From positions 65,946,437-66,010,436 of the forward strand of contig NC_079134.1 in the NCBI RefSeq assembly GCF_945859705.1: DNA of 64,000 bases. Reading direction: 5' to 3'. This document shows, piece by piece, positions 1 through 11,282 of the stretch. The position numbers and the translations under genes are program-made. The stretch is from Episyrphus balteatus. Its lineage: Eukaryota > Arthropoda > Insecta > Diptera > Syrphidae. The stretch's first letter is position 1. Every line of letters begins with the position of its first letter. Under the pieces are notes generated by a model. The model ran no database searches. It had not been told where the DNA came from and worked only from the letters and a program-made list of their open reading frames with translations.

Positions 1-485
1 GCTTAAATTACTTTTTTCTTGCTCATAACTCTGAAAATATCATTTAAAACTATACATCCGTTTTTGAAAAACAAACACTAATAAACGTGGGTGAACAAAA
101 AAATTAATTGTTTTTTCCTCCAAAATTTAACACAACAAAATAACCTCAATCAAGAAGACCGAACAAGTGCGCCCCTGTCATGTTTATATAATATAAGGAG
201 CCTATTTCAGAGCTTAATACACTGTTTACATCAGCTACATTAATGACTTTAAACATTAATTGCGGAGGCCTGTTGGACTTCACGAAGCATTTTTTGAACA
301 TTTACACTATTTAAACCATAAGAAATATTTCCCGAATTTCAATCGGACTCAACTATTGGCTTTTGAGGTTGCTGATGTAGTTGATGTAGTAGCTCTGAAA
401 CAGGGCCCTGATGACAAACAATCGAATTTGTAGCGATTATAAGTAAATACCCGTTTTTAAACTCGTTTTGGTAAATACCCGGAAT
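1..485 (-). mobile_element. Truncated reverse copy of a hAT-like MITE (empty of Helitron)
   Basis: Bases 1-195 are the reverse complement of about 18711-18905, and bases 195-480 are the reverse complement of about 16640-16925. This is therefore a second copy, in opposite orientation, of the hAT-like element at 16586-19772 without the Helitron that splits that copy. It keeps the GGGTATTTAC-type subterminal motifs near 450-480 but has lost the terminal TAGTGATG end, and its other end lies beyond the left window edge. The Helitron empty site falls between bases 193 and 194. No coding capacity is visible. Confidence 0.85.
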
Positions 486-518
486 TTTTTTTAAACGTAA
501 GCTCACTATGTATGTATA

Positions 519-1164
519 TTAGGGCGTTCGTTATTTCACTTTTTTTCGAGAATCAAGTTCCTAAGTGGAAAAACTGTTTCTAAATACAAAAAAAAAGAAC
601 CATAAATTTTTTCTGAATTTTATTTTGACACTAGATGGCGCCCCAAGAGGGTTAAAGTTTTTTAGCACTTGAAATAGGTATGGTATAGGTATTTTTTTAG
701 ATATAGACTTTAATCAAATTTTTTTGATGAGGTCCTTGTCTACGTTAAACAACGTTTTCAAAAAGGTATAGATCATTTTTCTAGGACCAGGGGTTTAGTC
801 AGGGCATGCATTGTATGTTTTATGTTTTATTTAAACAAGCATATGAGTAGCATGAAAAATAAAATAAAATCCAACAAAGCCATGCATGCCCTGACTAAAC
901 CCCTGGTCCTAGAATAATGATCTATACCTTTTTGAAAACGTTGTTTAACGTGGACAAGGACCTCATCAAAAAAATTTTATTAAAGTCTATATCTAAAAAA
1001 ATACCTATACCATACCTATTTCAAGTGCTAAAAAACTTTAACCCTCTTGGGGCGCCATCTAGTGTCAAAATAAAAATCTGAAAAAAATTATGGGTCTTTT
1101 TTTTTTGTATTTAGAAACAGTTTTCCCACTTAGGAACTTGATTCAAAAATAACGAACGCCCTAA
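519..1164. repeat. Palindromic TIR element, arms about 290 bp
   Basis: The ends read TTAGGGCGTTCGTTATT and, inverted, AATAACGAACGCCCTAA. The left half (to about 807) is repeated in inverse in the right half (from about 884), with a 75-bp loop. TGTATA is found immediately on both sides (513-518 and 1165-1170) and may be a 6-bp target duplication, although the left flank is TATG-repetitive and chance is possible. There is no coding capacity. It is a non-autonomous fold-back DNA element of unassigned superfamily. Confidence 0.75.
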
Positions 1165-1174
1165 TGTATATACA

Positions 1175-1462
1175 TATACTATGTCTTGATTTTTAGAAGA
1201 ACTGTTATATACATATATACCTGCATTTATAAAATGTTATTACCTTTTTTTATTGCTCAGATATTAATTTTTAAGTGGAAATATTTTTTTCTTACCCATG
1301 ATAATTTTAGACTTTGGGACCGATTTTCTTCGATAAATGTGTTATAAACATAGTGTTCTATAAATTTATTCCTATATAGAAAACAATAATGAAAAAAAGA
1401 GTTGAAAACAAGTTTGTCAGAAAACTCATAGATTTTATGATATTTAGGAAAACCTGCATTGT
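1175..1462. repeat. Left arm of a long inverted pair (partner 4700-4965)
   Basis: The segment from CTTGATTTTTAGAAGAA to the TTAGGAAAACCTGCA region is repeated in inverse at about 4700-4965, at roughly 85-90% identity by eye. Homology resumes at 2440-2505 (matching about 4640-4700 in inverse), so the left arm itself was split by the insertion now at about 1463-2440. The two arms bracket Penelope fragment P2. This may be one TIR element that received P2, or two independent copies of a dispersed repeat. Confidence 0.6.
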
Positions 1463-1531
1463 TAGATTTTGTTAGAAAATTTCAACTTTGATTTAGGAAC
1501 GACTAATGTTACATTTTGTTAATATGTCACT

Positions 1532-2153
1532 GCGGACATGAGATTTTTTTATATTTTAACATAAGTTATAGAATATCCAAACAAAGATAGAAACAAAAAA
1601 ATTAGCCTATTAGCACTAATTCCAAGATTGTACCAGGATGTTTTTTAGTGCATATCCCAAAATTTCCACTTTTCTCAAAAAATACCATTTTGTCATAAAT
1701 ATGAATGTTTTTTTCATTGCATTGCTTTGATTCTTAATGATAATGGATATGAAAACCTTCATGCAAAATTTGGTTCCTCTACCTCCATAACTTTTAAGGG
1801 TTTTTCCGTAGTAAGTTTGCAACTGTTATAATAATATAAGTTGACAGATGAAAAACAGGTATAACTTTTGTCAGATACGTCAGATTGCCTTGATTTTATT
1901 GATTTTTTGGAATCAGCATTAAAAAATACCTTGAAATCATGTATCATATGTGTATATAATACCATCGTCTATTTTTGCTAATTTCGAAAATCTCCATTTC
2001 GCGCTTTGACCTTCTAAATCGCGACTTGCGAACATGAGATTTTTGTAGACTTTTGAGGTATGTTATAGAACGCCAAAAGGAAGGTATTGAGCAAAAAAAT
2101 TTTCTATTAGCATTCATTCCGAGGTTTACCCCTTTTTTCACATTATTTGACTG
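1532..2153 (+). repeat. Single arm of fold-back family FB-A
   Basis: It starts at GCGGACATGAG and ends at TTATTTGACTG, and matches about 45463-46080, the right arm of the fold-back inserted in the LOA-clade LINE. Only one arm is present here. Short frames on either strand in this stretch are not coding. Confidence 0.7.
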
Positions 2154-2567
2154 TATTACCATTAAATAATTTCAAATATGAAAACAAACAAAAAATTCTC
2201 TTCTCACATCTTCCCCTTTCTTCCCCATTAAGTTGTGTTGGACAAATTAACATTGAAACTCAAGTCCAGAAGCTGAGTTGGCAGAAGTTACAAAATGTTT
2301 CTATTTGACACTTCAACATTGGATTTAGGAACGATGTTGTGACGTCACTATGTTACATTTCGTAACTTTTTTCTCATTTAGGAACGATGACAGTAAACTA
2401 TTGTTAACAATAGAAAACATCGGCGAATAAAAGAACGCACTTCAGGTAAAATCTCTAAAAAATGTGTTTTTTTGCTTTAGTCAAAAATGGGTACGAATTA
2501 AAAATGTATTTTTAACAACAATACAAAACAAAAATAACCAAATCAAAACCTAGATATTACTCTTTAA

Positions 2568-3288
2568 GGCCGTGTGAGAATTGCGTTAAAATGTTGGTTA
2601 AAATATGACGTTTGGTTAAAATTTGACACTAGCATGGTGAATAAAATGGGTTAAAATTTACCCAGCTGCGGAGCAGGGTAAAATTTGACACTAGTGGTTA
2701 AAATTTGACGTTTCTCAAGATAGAAAGATCAAGATAGATTTGAAATTATTTTTGTTATAATGCGTTGATATTTTAAGAAATGTTAAAAGTATTAATACAA
2801 AGTACTTCCTCAAATTAAAATTCATCTTGAAAAATTGAAAATCTACTTATTGTTTGTTTGTTTTTTATTTTTTATATTTCTATTTTATTGGCAGCTGGTG
2901 AACTACGAATTAGTGTTAGAAGACTGAATTAATAAACTTCTTTTTGATCATAATGAAATGGAAATTTATCGATAAAATAAATAAAAAGTATGTGAAATTG
3001 AGAATTTCTTACATTTTCATACTAGAATATTTAACTTGATATATTTTCAACTGGGTTTTGTTAAAAAAAATAGTTAATTGAATATAAGAAAAACCATTTT
3101 TGAGGGTAATTTTGTTTTATCTTGAGGGAATTTTATTCAAAGTAGTACCAAGAAAAAAGTAACATTTAATAGATTTTAACCCAATTCGCACAGCAAAAAA
3201 ATAAATTTGATCCCTTTTTTAACCAAACGTCAAATTTTAATCGTGGTAGAAATTTTGACCAACATTTTAACGCAATTCGCACACGGCC
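2568..3288. mobile_element. PIF/Harbinger-like MITE, TSD TAA
   Basis: The terminal inverted repeats begin GGCCGTGTGAGAATTGCG and remain similar for about 60 bp, into a TTAAAATTTGAC repeat. TAA is duplicated at 2565-2567 and 3289-3291. A 3-bp TWA duplication with GG-starting ends is typical of PIF/Harbinger; I infer that superfamily, as no transposase is present. The element is 721 bp. It interrupts Penelope fragment P2, and the first 28 or so codons of the frame at 3207-3773 are MITE sequence. Confidence 0.8.
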
Positions 3289-3291
3289 TAA

Positions 3292-3773
3292 CATACATTC
3301 CACGTTTAACTGATAACAGCTCTCTTAACAAAACAATAAGAATTGATAGAGAAAAATGCAGTTTCGCACACAGAGCTAATTACACGTTAAATTCAATATT
3401 TACAAAAACAAAACCACCCACACAAAAAACAGATCAGCATAATGTAATGTATCAAGTACCATGCAAAGGCAACAACAACAACATGGTATATATAGGTAAA
3501 ACAAAACGTAAGCTTGCAATAAGACTATCAGAACATGAAGCTGACATAAGAAAGAAGAGATCAGCTACAGCACTCTCGCAGCATATGATAGATAATGATC
3601 ATCTCGCAGACTTTGACAATGTAACAATATTAGATAAAGAGAACCGCACCACCACCCGCTATACATTGGAAAGTCTGCGAATACAACAAAAATCAACAAC
3701 AACAATGAATCATAAAGAAGACCTAGACAATATCAGCTCGATATATAGTGTTGCCATAAGTAACAACAATTGA
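3292..3773 (+). pseudogene. Penelope-like P2: C-terminal GIY-YIG endonuclease fragment
   Basis: This frame encodes the end of a Penelope-like retroelement protein. It has the linker rich in basic residues (IRIDREKCSFAHRANY), then a GIY-YIG endonuclease: YQVPC, then VYIGKTKRKL with the YIG signature, then RLSEHEADIRKK and the downstream LESLRIQ, whose Glu is the expected metal ligand. It stops at 3773. The reverse transcriptase part is missing upstream, where the Harbinger-like MITE and repeats lie, so this is a 5'-truncated copy. It is a different Penelope family from P1 and P3, which share their own tail sequence. Confidence 0.82.
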
Positions 3774-4034
3774 TCTGTGATAAGAAGTGATATTAGTCTT
3801 AAGTTTTGTTGTCCAATAAGTGTTAATTTATTAATGTGTTGTTTATTAATTGTTAATTTATTTAAAATAATGTAATTTTCAAAATTCATTAAAAAAAGTA
3901 GGTGCAATAGACAAAATAATTAATAATTTAAATAATTAAAATATAATTTTTTTTTTTCATTTGATTGTATAACAATAGACATAGTACTAAAACCACAACT
4001 TTTATAATTTGTTTTTATAGATAATAAATATTAA

Positions 4035-4080
4035 CCCCTTAAGAAACTGGAAAATACTAGCGAAACGTTGGGAAAAATAT
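4035..4080 (+). ncRNA. Degenerate hammerhead-ribozyme-like motif of P2
   Basis: Downstream of the P2 stop the sequence contains ACTAGCGAAACGTTGGG. CGAAACGTTG is the 3' core that recurs in hammerhead ribozymes of Penelope-like elements. The expected CUGAUGA box is not intact (CTTAAGAAACTGG lies at that place), so activity is unlikely. The homology claim rests on the conserved 3' core and its position after the coding region. Confidence 0.4.
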
Positions 4081-4085
4081 GAATT

Positions 4086-4984
4086 AATTTTTTAGTTAGG
4101 TAATTAATTGCATCCACAAAACCGATCATTTAAGCCCAAACATCAATAAATATAACAATTTTTTAAACAATTATTTTATTGGGAATATTAATTTATTATA
4201 TCTATTGTCCCTTTTTCAATGATTAATCAGAGAATACATTCTTCTTGTTCCACAAGAAGTGCTATTGATGTCGAATAAGTAACGCTTTTCACTTCTATTC
4301 ATAAAAAAAGGTAATATTTTACAGTTTGGAGAACTTGCAAATCATTGAACAGGTCCATTTCTTCCCATCCAATGATAACCGTAATCTTCAGTCAATCTTA
4401 AAATTCGTGTCCTTAGTGGGCTGGAGCGTCATCTTGTTGGTAGTATGAAGTAGCTAATTGAATCAGTGAAATATCCTGGATTGAATCTGGTAAATCATAT
4501 TGGAGAACCTCCATCAATTAATATTAGCAATAAAATCCAAAAAAAAAACGGGCTCTATCAAGCACACAAAATCAAGAAGAACTTTTTAAATAATTGTTGT
4601 TACTAGGTCTTATAGAGAAATAAACTAAAACTACAAAAAAAAATTTTAATTCGTACCCATTTTTGACTAAAGCAAAAAAAACACATATTTTAGAGATTTG
4701 ACCTGGTGCAGGTTTTCCTAAATATCATAAAATCTATGAGTTTTCTTGCAAACTTTTTTGCAACTTTTTTGTTCATTATTGTTTTCTTTATAAGAATTAA
4801 TTTATAAAACACTATGTTTATTACGCATTTATCGAAGAAAATCGGCCCCAAAATCATGGGTAAGAAAAAAATAATTCCATTTAAAAATTAATATCTGAGC
4901 AATAAAAAAAGATATTAACTTTTTTAAATGCAGCATTTCTTCTAAAAATCAAGACATTAATGAAGTTTTTATCATAAGTATTAA
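4086..4984. other. Non-coding stretch: P2 3' flank and right inverted arm
   Basis: From 4086 to about 4640 I see AT-rich sequence with no recognisable gene. From about 4641 to 4965 it is the inverted partner of 1175-1462 plus 2440-2505. No TSD could be established. Confidence 0.55.
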
Positions 4985-5158
4985 TGGAGTATTTGTATTT
5001 GTATTTATTTATTATAATTTAAATTATATAAATAATAATAATTTTTACAGAAAAGGTATATAAATTTGTACATAAAAGATTTATAACAAAATAAGATAAT
5101 TTTTTTTTTTTTTTTTTTAAAGATCATTTATTAAAAAACAAATTATGAATGAAAAAAT

Positions 5159-7210
5159 TTATAAGTTTGAAGTGAAGTGTGAAAATAACTTTTTCTGAAA
5201 AGGGGATGAAGGAACTATTCTTTGTAGTTCTGATGGAAGATTATTCCATAGTCGAATTGCTGACACAAAAAAAGAACGCTCTCCAACCGAATGTAAAAAA
5301 TGTGGTGAATTAATTCTCAACCCTCTAGGGGATTGTGAAAACTGAAGTTGTTCGCTTAAGTACTCAGGACACCTATTATGAATAATGTTATGAAGTTTTA
5401 AAACGTTTCTGTAATCATAGTATTTCTCCAGGCTCATACCGAACAAAGAATTGCCATATTGCCTAACACTAGTGTACCTAGTTTTATTATAAATAAAACG
5501 CAGACAATCATTAAATGCAACATTCATTTTTTGTTTACAAACACAATCTAGGTTGGGGTAAACAGAACAATTATAAGTAAAGAATGGCAAAATTAAACTT
5601 TGAATGAGACGTTTTTTTATGTCTATTGACAGAAGGCCACAAGAACATCTAAGACTACTAAGACCTCCATAGATTTTCCTTATGGAATCAGAGATGGCAT
5701 CACTGTTTAAGCTAAACCCTAGGTACTTTACTCTATTAACATAGGGAATAATTTCATTGTTGAGTATAACAGGTGGAAAGTCAACAGGATTAATTTGATT
5801 TCGGGAGCATAGCATAGAAACTGTTTTGGATGGATTAAGTTTAAGTTTGTTTAAATCAGCCCACAGCTGAATTCTTCGTAAATCCTCGTTCATTCTAATG
5901 ACAAGATCCTCCATTAAACCGACTCTGCGGGAGAAATAAAGAAGCACATCATCAGCATACATGTGTACTTTGCAATCAATGACTTGGTTAGGAAGGTCAT
6001 TAATAAATATAGAGAACAGAAGAGGTCCCAACACCGAGCCCTGAGGTACACCAGAGTTCACACAGTATGGTTCAGACAATCCCATCCGCGTTTCAACCGT
6101 CTGAGAACGGTTCCTGAGGTATTCACTAACCAAACGAATAGAATTATTTGAGAAATTGAATTTATTTTTTAGTTTTACCAAAAGAATTGAATGATCTATG
6201 CAGTCGAATGCCTTGGAAAAATCAAGGAGTGTCAACAGACTGATAGAACTAGAATCTAAAGCAAAACGGATGTCAGAAGTCACTTTAATAACAGCTGTTT
6301 CACAGCTATGTTTAGTTCTGAACCCTGACTGCCATTTGGTTATTTTGTTATTAACAATCAAGTTTGATTGAATTTGATTGGCAATAATTTTTTCAAAAAC
6401 CTTAGCCATAAATGGCAGCAAACTTATAGGTCTAAAATCTGATGGACTCGAAGGGCTCACCTTTTTAGGAACAGGTACTATCTTAGCAGACTTCCAGCTT
6501 TCTGGAAACTGACAACTGGTAATACAATGATTAAAAATGTGCAGCATATATTGTTGCACAATTGGAAGAACTTGTTTTAAAATTTTTGGGGAAATACCAT
6601 CACCTCCAATAGCATTCGATTTAACAGAACGAACAGCAAAGTGCACTTCAGTTAAATCAATACAACCAAAACAAAAACAATCCGAAGCATCACGTTCACT
6701 AAAGGGAGTATCAATATCATTTGGTTCAGAACAAAGTGGTGAAAAAACAGAACTCATAACTTGTGAACTAAAAGAACACACTAGAGATTTCTTTTCAACA
6801 GCCACTCCCACTTCTTTTAAATTCTTCCAAAGCTCTTTTGAGCTAAGTGATGGGTCAAGTTTTTGAAGTAGGTAAGACCGTTTAGAGGAGCGTATTAGAT
6901 CAGTCACCCTGTTCCGAGCAAAAGTGTATTTTCTTCTATTAAATACAGTAGGATTTCTTTTATATTTTCGGAAAAAACGTTCCCTCTCTTGTATGCATTT
7001 TTTAATTTGGTGATTATACCAAGGACATGGTCTAGGTTTTATAGCTTTAGAAACCAATGGAACAAAATTAACATACAGGCTAAGTGCAAGTGTATTGAAA
7101 AGAAGAAGTTTATCATTAACATCGATAAGGCTATAAATTAAGTTCCATTGTAAATTTGAACTCTCACTTTCAAGTCCAGGGAAATCAAAATTTCGATAAG
7201 ATCTATGCAT
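5159..7210 (-). pseudogene. LINE-A ORF2, reverse transcriptase part
   Basis: The 683-residue frame holds the whole reverse transcriptase: GDGISPKIL near residue 204, FRPISLLPF near 259, LDFSKAFD near 329-336, GVPQGSVLGP near 387-396, the catalytic YADD at 418-421, and the thumb with KYLGFSLN. The C-terminal region (RYTSVRQYGN, then a W-containing RLWNNLPSEL end) is typical of Jockey/CR1 ORF2. No RNase H is present. It is separated from the endonuclease frame by a shift at about 7205: the last codons of the endonuclease frame overlap the first ATG here, so that ATG is not a true start. All visible catalytic residues are intact. Confidence 0.88.
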
Positions 7211-7946
7211 TTCTAAAATTATTGATGTTAAACTGTATTGAACAAAAGATGAAATCGTGAATAAATTCCGAAGTAGGACGAACCTGATGGAATTCCAGTA
7301 ACTTAGACTTTGAGCTTGTCAAAAACATATCAATCAAAGAAGGATTATCGCTTGATTGAAAACAAGTGGGTAGTTGGCTGTTAACAACGGACAAGCTCAT
7401 CCTATCACAAAAATAATGAAAAAGTTCTACAACCCTGTTATTTGCTAAGATGTTGACATTAAAGTCACCACCAATTATTATGTTGTTATAATTCTGACTT
7501 TGTATTAGTAACGTATCCTCAAGCTCCCTTAAGTTCTCCTCCCTAAACTTATTTGGAGGACAGTAAACAACAATTAACAGACACTTTTCATCCTCATTTT
7601 TGATTTCTACACACAAGAACTCTATGCTACACAAAGATGACGAGTAAATACTCTTAGCTGAAATATTTTCTTTCAAATACATACATACTCCACCTCCAAT
7701 TCGCTCAACTCGATCGTTTCTCAGTATTTTAAAACCAGGTAAGCTGATGAGTTGTGAAGAAAAACCATTATTAAGCCAAGATTCCGATACCATTATGATG
7801 TCAAGTTTGGATGTACTAAGCATTTGGAAAAGCACCGAATACTTTGAGCGAACACTTCCAGCATTCAAATGTAAAACATTTAACCCATTGTGTGCACCAC
7901 ACAGTACATTGAGAGTACACCTAACAGTGTCAGGATCCACACCCAT
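7203..7946 (-). pseudogene. LINE-A ORF2, AP-type endonuclease part
   Basis: The frame encodes an exonuclease-endonuclease-phosphatase domain that nicks target DNA. Motifs in order: LNVLHLNAGSVRSKY near residue 19, SESWLN near 54, RIGGGVCMYLK near 80, CPPN near 125, IGGDFNVNIL near 157-166, LIDMFLTS near 203, and a closing SEFIHDFIF that keeps the catalytic His but not the usual SDH. It begins at the likely ORF2 start (7946) and ends in a frameshift about 250 residues later, after which the RT continues in another frame. Confidence 0.85.
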
Positions 7947-8238
7947 TAAATATTATTCAGAAAAAAATACTTTCACAGCTATATAAGATGAATAAATTAA
8001 TTGAGAGTAAATTCAATTTAAATCATATAATTAAGCTCAGAAATTAAAAAGAATTCAAAGATTTGCATGACATAAATCAAAAAATTAACTTCTTTTAAAG
8101 ATATACGCAAAATAATATAATAACTAAAGTTAAATAAATTAATCATTTAAGAAAAAGAATAAAAAGAAAAACAAACATTTTAACAAACATTTAACTACAT
8201 ACGTACTTTGAAAAAAAAAAAACAAAATAAAACTAAAA

Positions 8239-8977
8239 CTACAAAGCAGTGTCTTCATCAGCAACGCAATCAGCAACAACAGCAACATCAGCAACACCAG
8301 GAACACCAGCAACACCAGAATCAACGAAAAGCATAGATTTTCCAGCAGAAGTATTAATATTCGCAGGAACAGTAGTCGAAAGGGACGAGTTAATATCAGC
8401 TGTACTGTACTTATGTTCCAGCATAGGCAAGTCAACTATGCAGATAGGTCTCATTTCAGCTGTCTCTTTAATGAACACTCTTCCATTTCTAGTAAACACA
8501 GAATGAATGTGGTCCATATTTCGTCTTAGTTCATTTGCCCTCTTGAACAAAGTATGCTCCTTTCTAGTAAGACTTTCATAAACTCTTACAAATTTACTAG
8601 AATCAAAACCAAGGTCACTCAACGCAACAGATTTCGTTTTGTTTTTATAATACTCCGCCGTTTTTTTTTAACAGAGCCACTTTAGCTTGTATACACGGCA
8701 ACTTCACAATAATAGCACTACTGGAGGAGTTTTGTACAGGTTTCGAGCGATTAATACATATCGGCGTCAATGGAGGGAGCTCAATGACTTCACAGAACTT
8801 CTTGAAGATGACGGCAATGTTCTCATCAGGAGTGATTGGTATACCATGTAGAACAACATCTGCTGCAATATTTCTCCTAGCAAGTGCATCAATTTGGTGT
8901 TGTAGTTCAGAGGCGGCCAGGGCATTATCTGTACTGTGAACAAGCACAGCTGATAGATCATTTTGAAGATTGACCAA
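8239..8977 (-). pseudogene. LINE-A ORF1, C-terminal half (FP/L1-ORF1p-like), frame-broken
   Basis: Two frames (8977-8645 and 8622-8239) form one protein. A coiled-coil-like stretch (LQHQIDALARRN) leads into DVVLHGIPITPDENI, VIELPPLTPICINR and IIVKLPCIQAKVALLKK, the pattern of the RNA-binding FP/ORF1p-like domain of many insect LINEs (recognised by motif). The second part carries SLTRKEHTLFKRANELRR and FTRNGRVFIKE, then a low-complexity Val/Ala tail. A shift in the T-rich run near 8655-8665 separates the two. It would act as a nucleic-acid chaperone. Confidence 0.7.
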
Positions 8978-9026
8978 TCGAGAACAGTTGGATTCAATGT
9001 TTTCAGAATTAGTTTGGCATACCGTG

Positions 9027-9359
9027 TTACAGGAAAAAAATTGAGTGATTGATAGATTGGTATCTCTTGTTCAAGGTTTTTGAGTTTAGCTTCAAAATCA
9101 TTAAACTATTTTGCAAATCATTAATTTTATTTGTTAATTGTGAAACAATTGTTGACGTTAGATTTGTTGACAGCTCTTGAAAACGAGTCTCGATCATACT
9201 CCACAGCTTTTCATATGAAACTGGTTTTGCGGGGGAACATTTTGTCAGTGGACTAAAACGTGGGCTTGAAGTGATAGAGTTTCCTTTGTCAGATCTCAAC
9301 TTTCTCTTTTCCACATTAGGGATAGCCTTTGCACTAGCACTAGCACTTGCGGGATACAT
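9027..9359 (-). pseudogene. LINE-A ORF1, N-terminal part
   Basis: A 110-residue frame begins MYPASASASAKAI, with a Ser/Ala-rich, basic N-terminus followed by a coiled-coil-like stretch (WSMIETRFQELSTNL, LTNKINDLQNSLMIL). It runs out of frame near 9060-9030 and the protein continues in the frame starting about 8977. The layout matches the ORF1 N-terminus of LINE-B at 15820-15560. The start at 9359 is the first ATG of the unit. Confidence 0.65.
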
Positions 9360-9540
9360 ACTGATATAGTTGTTTGTTGAATTTTATTTCAGGCTTATTA
9401 CTTTGTAAATTAAAATCAATTTTAAACCACGATTACAAGAAATAAACAAATAATTATATAACAACTTTCATAGATTAATTGAATTTCTATTATCGTAGAC
9501 TATTTGCGGAAGTTTTTATTAAATTATTGAAGAACTAAGA

Positions 9541-9939
9541 ATCTTTTTTAGAGCTCAATCAAAATATGCTACTCACTCCTACTCATAGCAAGATCGAATT
9601 GAGTTATTAACATTAACATGAGTAAAGGCATACCAAAGTGAGTGATTTCTTAAATCATCGCTAAAGGGTATCAACTTTGCAGATGGAGAGTGACTGTTGA
9701 ACAATTTTTTTCTTAGAATATACCCAAGAATCATCCGTCAAAATCTTCTTATCTCATCCCGGGACACCCTGTATATTGTACAATATTGGAAGGTAATCTC
9801 GGTGTGGCCTATAAATGAGAGGAAGAAGTTCTACCCTCAGCCTTAGAATCGTTGAGATGGATTCTACACCTAGTTCGTCTCGGAAGTAGTTTGCATGTTG
9901 AAGGTTATAATTTTAGATTTTAGACCTTACACATATTTA
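9541..9939. other. Non-coding gap with a lone CACCCTGTATA end
   Basis: This is AT-rich sequence between the LINE-A 5' side and the P1 3' end. At 9758-9775 it contains CCCGGGACACCCTGTATA, which looks like one end of a TA-targeting TIR element, but no partner was found nearby. Nothing else is recognised. Confidence 0.45.
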
Positions 9940-10000
9940 AATTTTAATTTTTTCGGACTTACCGCGATTTTATTTTGTTATTTTAAACGAAATGAATCGA

Positions 10001-10061
10001 TTAAATTATTTTCCCGACGTTTCGACAGGGTTACACTTGACGTGGTCACGGGTTGACTGTT
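10001..10061 (-). ncRNA. Hammerhead-like motif in the P1 3' tail
   Basis: On the minus strand the tail reads CCCTGTCGAAACGTCGGG, identical to P3 at 41430-41447. CGAAACGTC is the conserved 3' core of Penelope-associated hammerhead ribozymes. The 5' box corresponds to a degenerate GTGACCACG stretch. A relic is more likely than an active ribozyme. Confidence 0.4.
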
Positions 10062-10272
10062 GGTTTGTGGGTGGTTGTTGTTTTTTCTATTTTCTCGATT
10101 CTTGTTTTGTGCGGAGATTGTACCGGTGCGTTGCTTGTGCATACATTTGGATTGTTATTGTTGTTGTGGATTCACGTAATCTTGTGAACAAGCAAAACTG
10201 ATAGCATCAGCCTGCACAAGCATATTGTTTTGATTTTTGTTTTCTGTGTGTTTTCTGTGAAGCTCTTTGTAT

Positions 10273-10554
10273 TTAAAAGTGGATCTCAAGCAGAAGAGAG
10301 ATTAAATTAGAATGCATTTTAATTTCGATTGCTTCTCTTACCAATCTGGGTGCATAGCAACGGTCGGTGGAGATGGATTTAGCTTTATCGATTCTGATAA
10401 AGTGATCATCATTATAAAATAAATGCTCACAAATAGCTGATTTTGTCACTTCGTTCTTTTGTATTGATTTTATATGTTCCTTCAACCTTGTAGAAATCGC
10501 TCGTTTAGTTTCACAAATGTATGAGAAGCCACAACTGCAAGGAAAAGAGTACAC
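10273..10554 (-). pseudogene. P1 GIY-YIG endonuclease domain
   Basis: The frame begins at YSFPCSCGFSYICETKR, the GIY-YIG signature of Penelope-type elements. The usual YIG is YIC here (Gly to Cys), whereas P3 keeps YIGETKR at the same place. STRLKEHIKSIQ follows, then a His-rich block and VREAIEIKMH with the expected catalytic Glu. The frame is separated from the RT frame (10584-11282) by a small shift near 10560-10580. The real protein continues past 10273 towards a basic YNLRT-type C-terminus near 10090, which is broken in this copy. Confidence 0.8.
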
Positions 10555-10583
10555 TCCAGGATTTTGAAACTGAATTTTATCTT

Positions 10584-11282
10584 TTATCTTAAAAGTTGGC
10601 GAATTTTCGCTGGTGGTTTGAAAACAGCTTTTGTGTCGTTTTTTGATAAAATTCTTCCTATTCCTTCGGAAACTCCTTTTCTGTACGGAAGAAAGGCTAG
10701 TTTTTTAATCAGTTGTGGTGAATTTTCTAAAACATTTATTTCTTTCGGTTTCCAGGAGCGTTGTTTAAAATTGTAACCATTTTTCAATTTTAATTCTTCT
10801 TTAAGATGTTGAATTGAATATGCTCTATTTACAAGAGCAGATACCACGGAAGTAAGATTTGATGGAGGGTGATGAGAAGTGGCATGTAGATATTGATCGG
10901 TATGGGTACTTTTTCTATATACCGTTTGCCCTATGGTTCCATCTTGCTTTTTAATTATTTTGATATCTAAAAGTGCCAAAGAGTTTTCATTTTCCACTTC
11001 CATAGTAAGTTTAAATTTTGGATGAACAGAATTTAAATGGTTGAAAAATATTTCAACATCATTTTTGTTGAGAATACAAAAGGTGTCGTGAACATATCTT
11101 TTCCAAATAATCGGCTTAGTTGGAGATGTCATGATTGCCTGTTCCTCAAAATGTTTCATCCAAATATCTGCAATTATGGGTGCAAGTGGAGAACCCATGG
11201 CTACTTCATCCACTTGTAAGTAAAATTTTTCATTATATAGAAAATATCCAGACGTAAGGCTAATTTCAAGAAGTTCTATCAC
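10584..11282 (-). pseudogene. P1 reverse transcriptase, C-terminal half (YVHD)
   Basis: The 232-residue frame holds Penelope-type RT motifs: ELLEISLTSGYFLYN, LQVDEVAMGSPLAPIIADIWM, then WKRYVHDTFCIL. The canonical catalytic box in Penelope-like elements is YVDD; here it is YVHD, Asp replaced by His. LALLDIKI and the post-RT region (RSWKPKEINV, PYRKGVSEGIGRILSK) follow. The site at about 11234-11243 corresponds to the TA where the 6.2-kb element entered P3, and the site near 10661 to the LOA-fragment target, so P1 serves as the empty allele for both. Confidence 0.85.

Larger units (their letters stand above)
4985..9540 (-). mobile_element. LINE-A: near full-length Jockey/CR1-type non-LTR element
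   Basis: Reading on the minus strand, the order is 5' UTR (about 9360-9540), ORF1 in three frame-broken pieces (9359 to 8239), an AT-rich spacer, an AP-type endonuclease (7946 to 7203), a reverse transcriptase (7210 to 5159), and a short 3' UTR with an A-tract (T run at 5101-5119 on the plus strand) ending near a TATTTG/TTTATTT tract at 4985-5030. The order ORF1, EN, RT and the FP-like ORF1 fit the Jockey/CR1 group. Frameshifts in ORF1 and at the EN-RT junction make it inactive. TSDs were not resolved. Confidence 0.85.

Noticed and set aside
9758..9775. Second CAGGGTG-type element
   Set aside because: Only one end is visible; no inverted partner or duplication within several kb.
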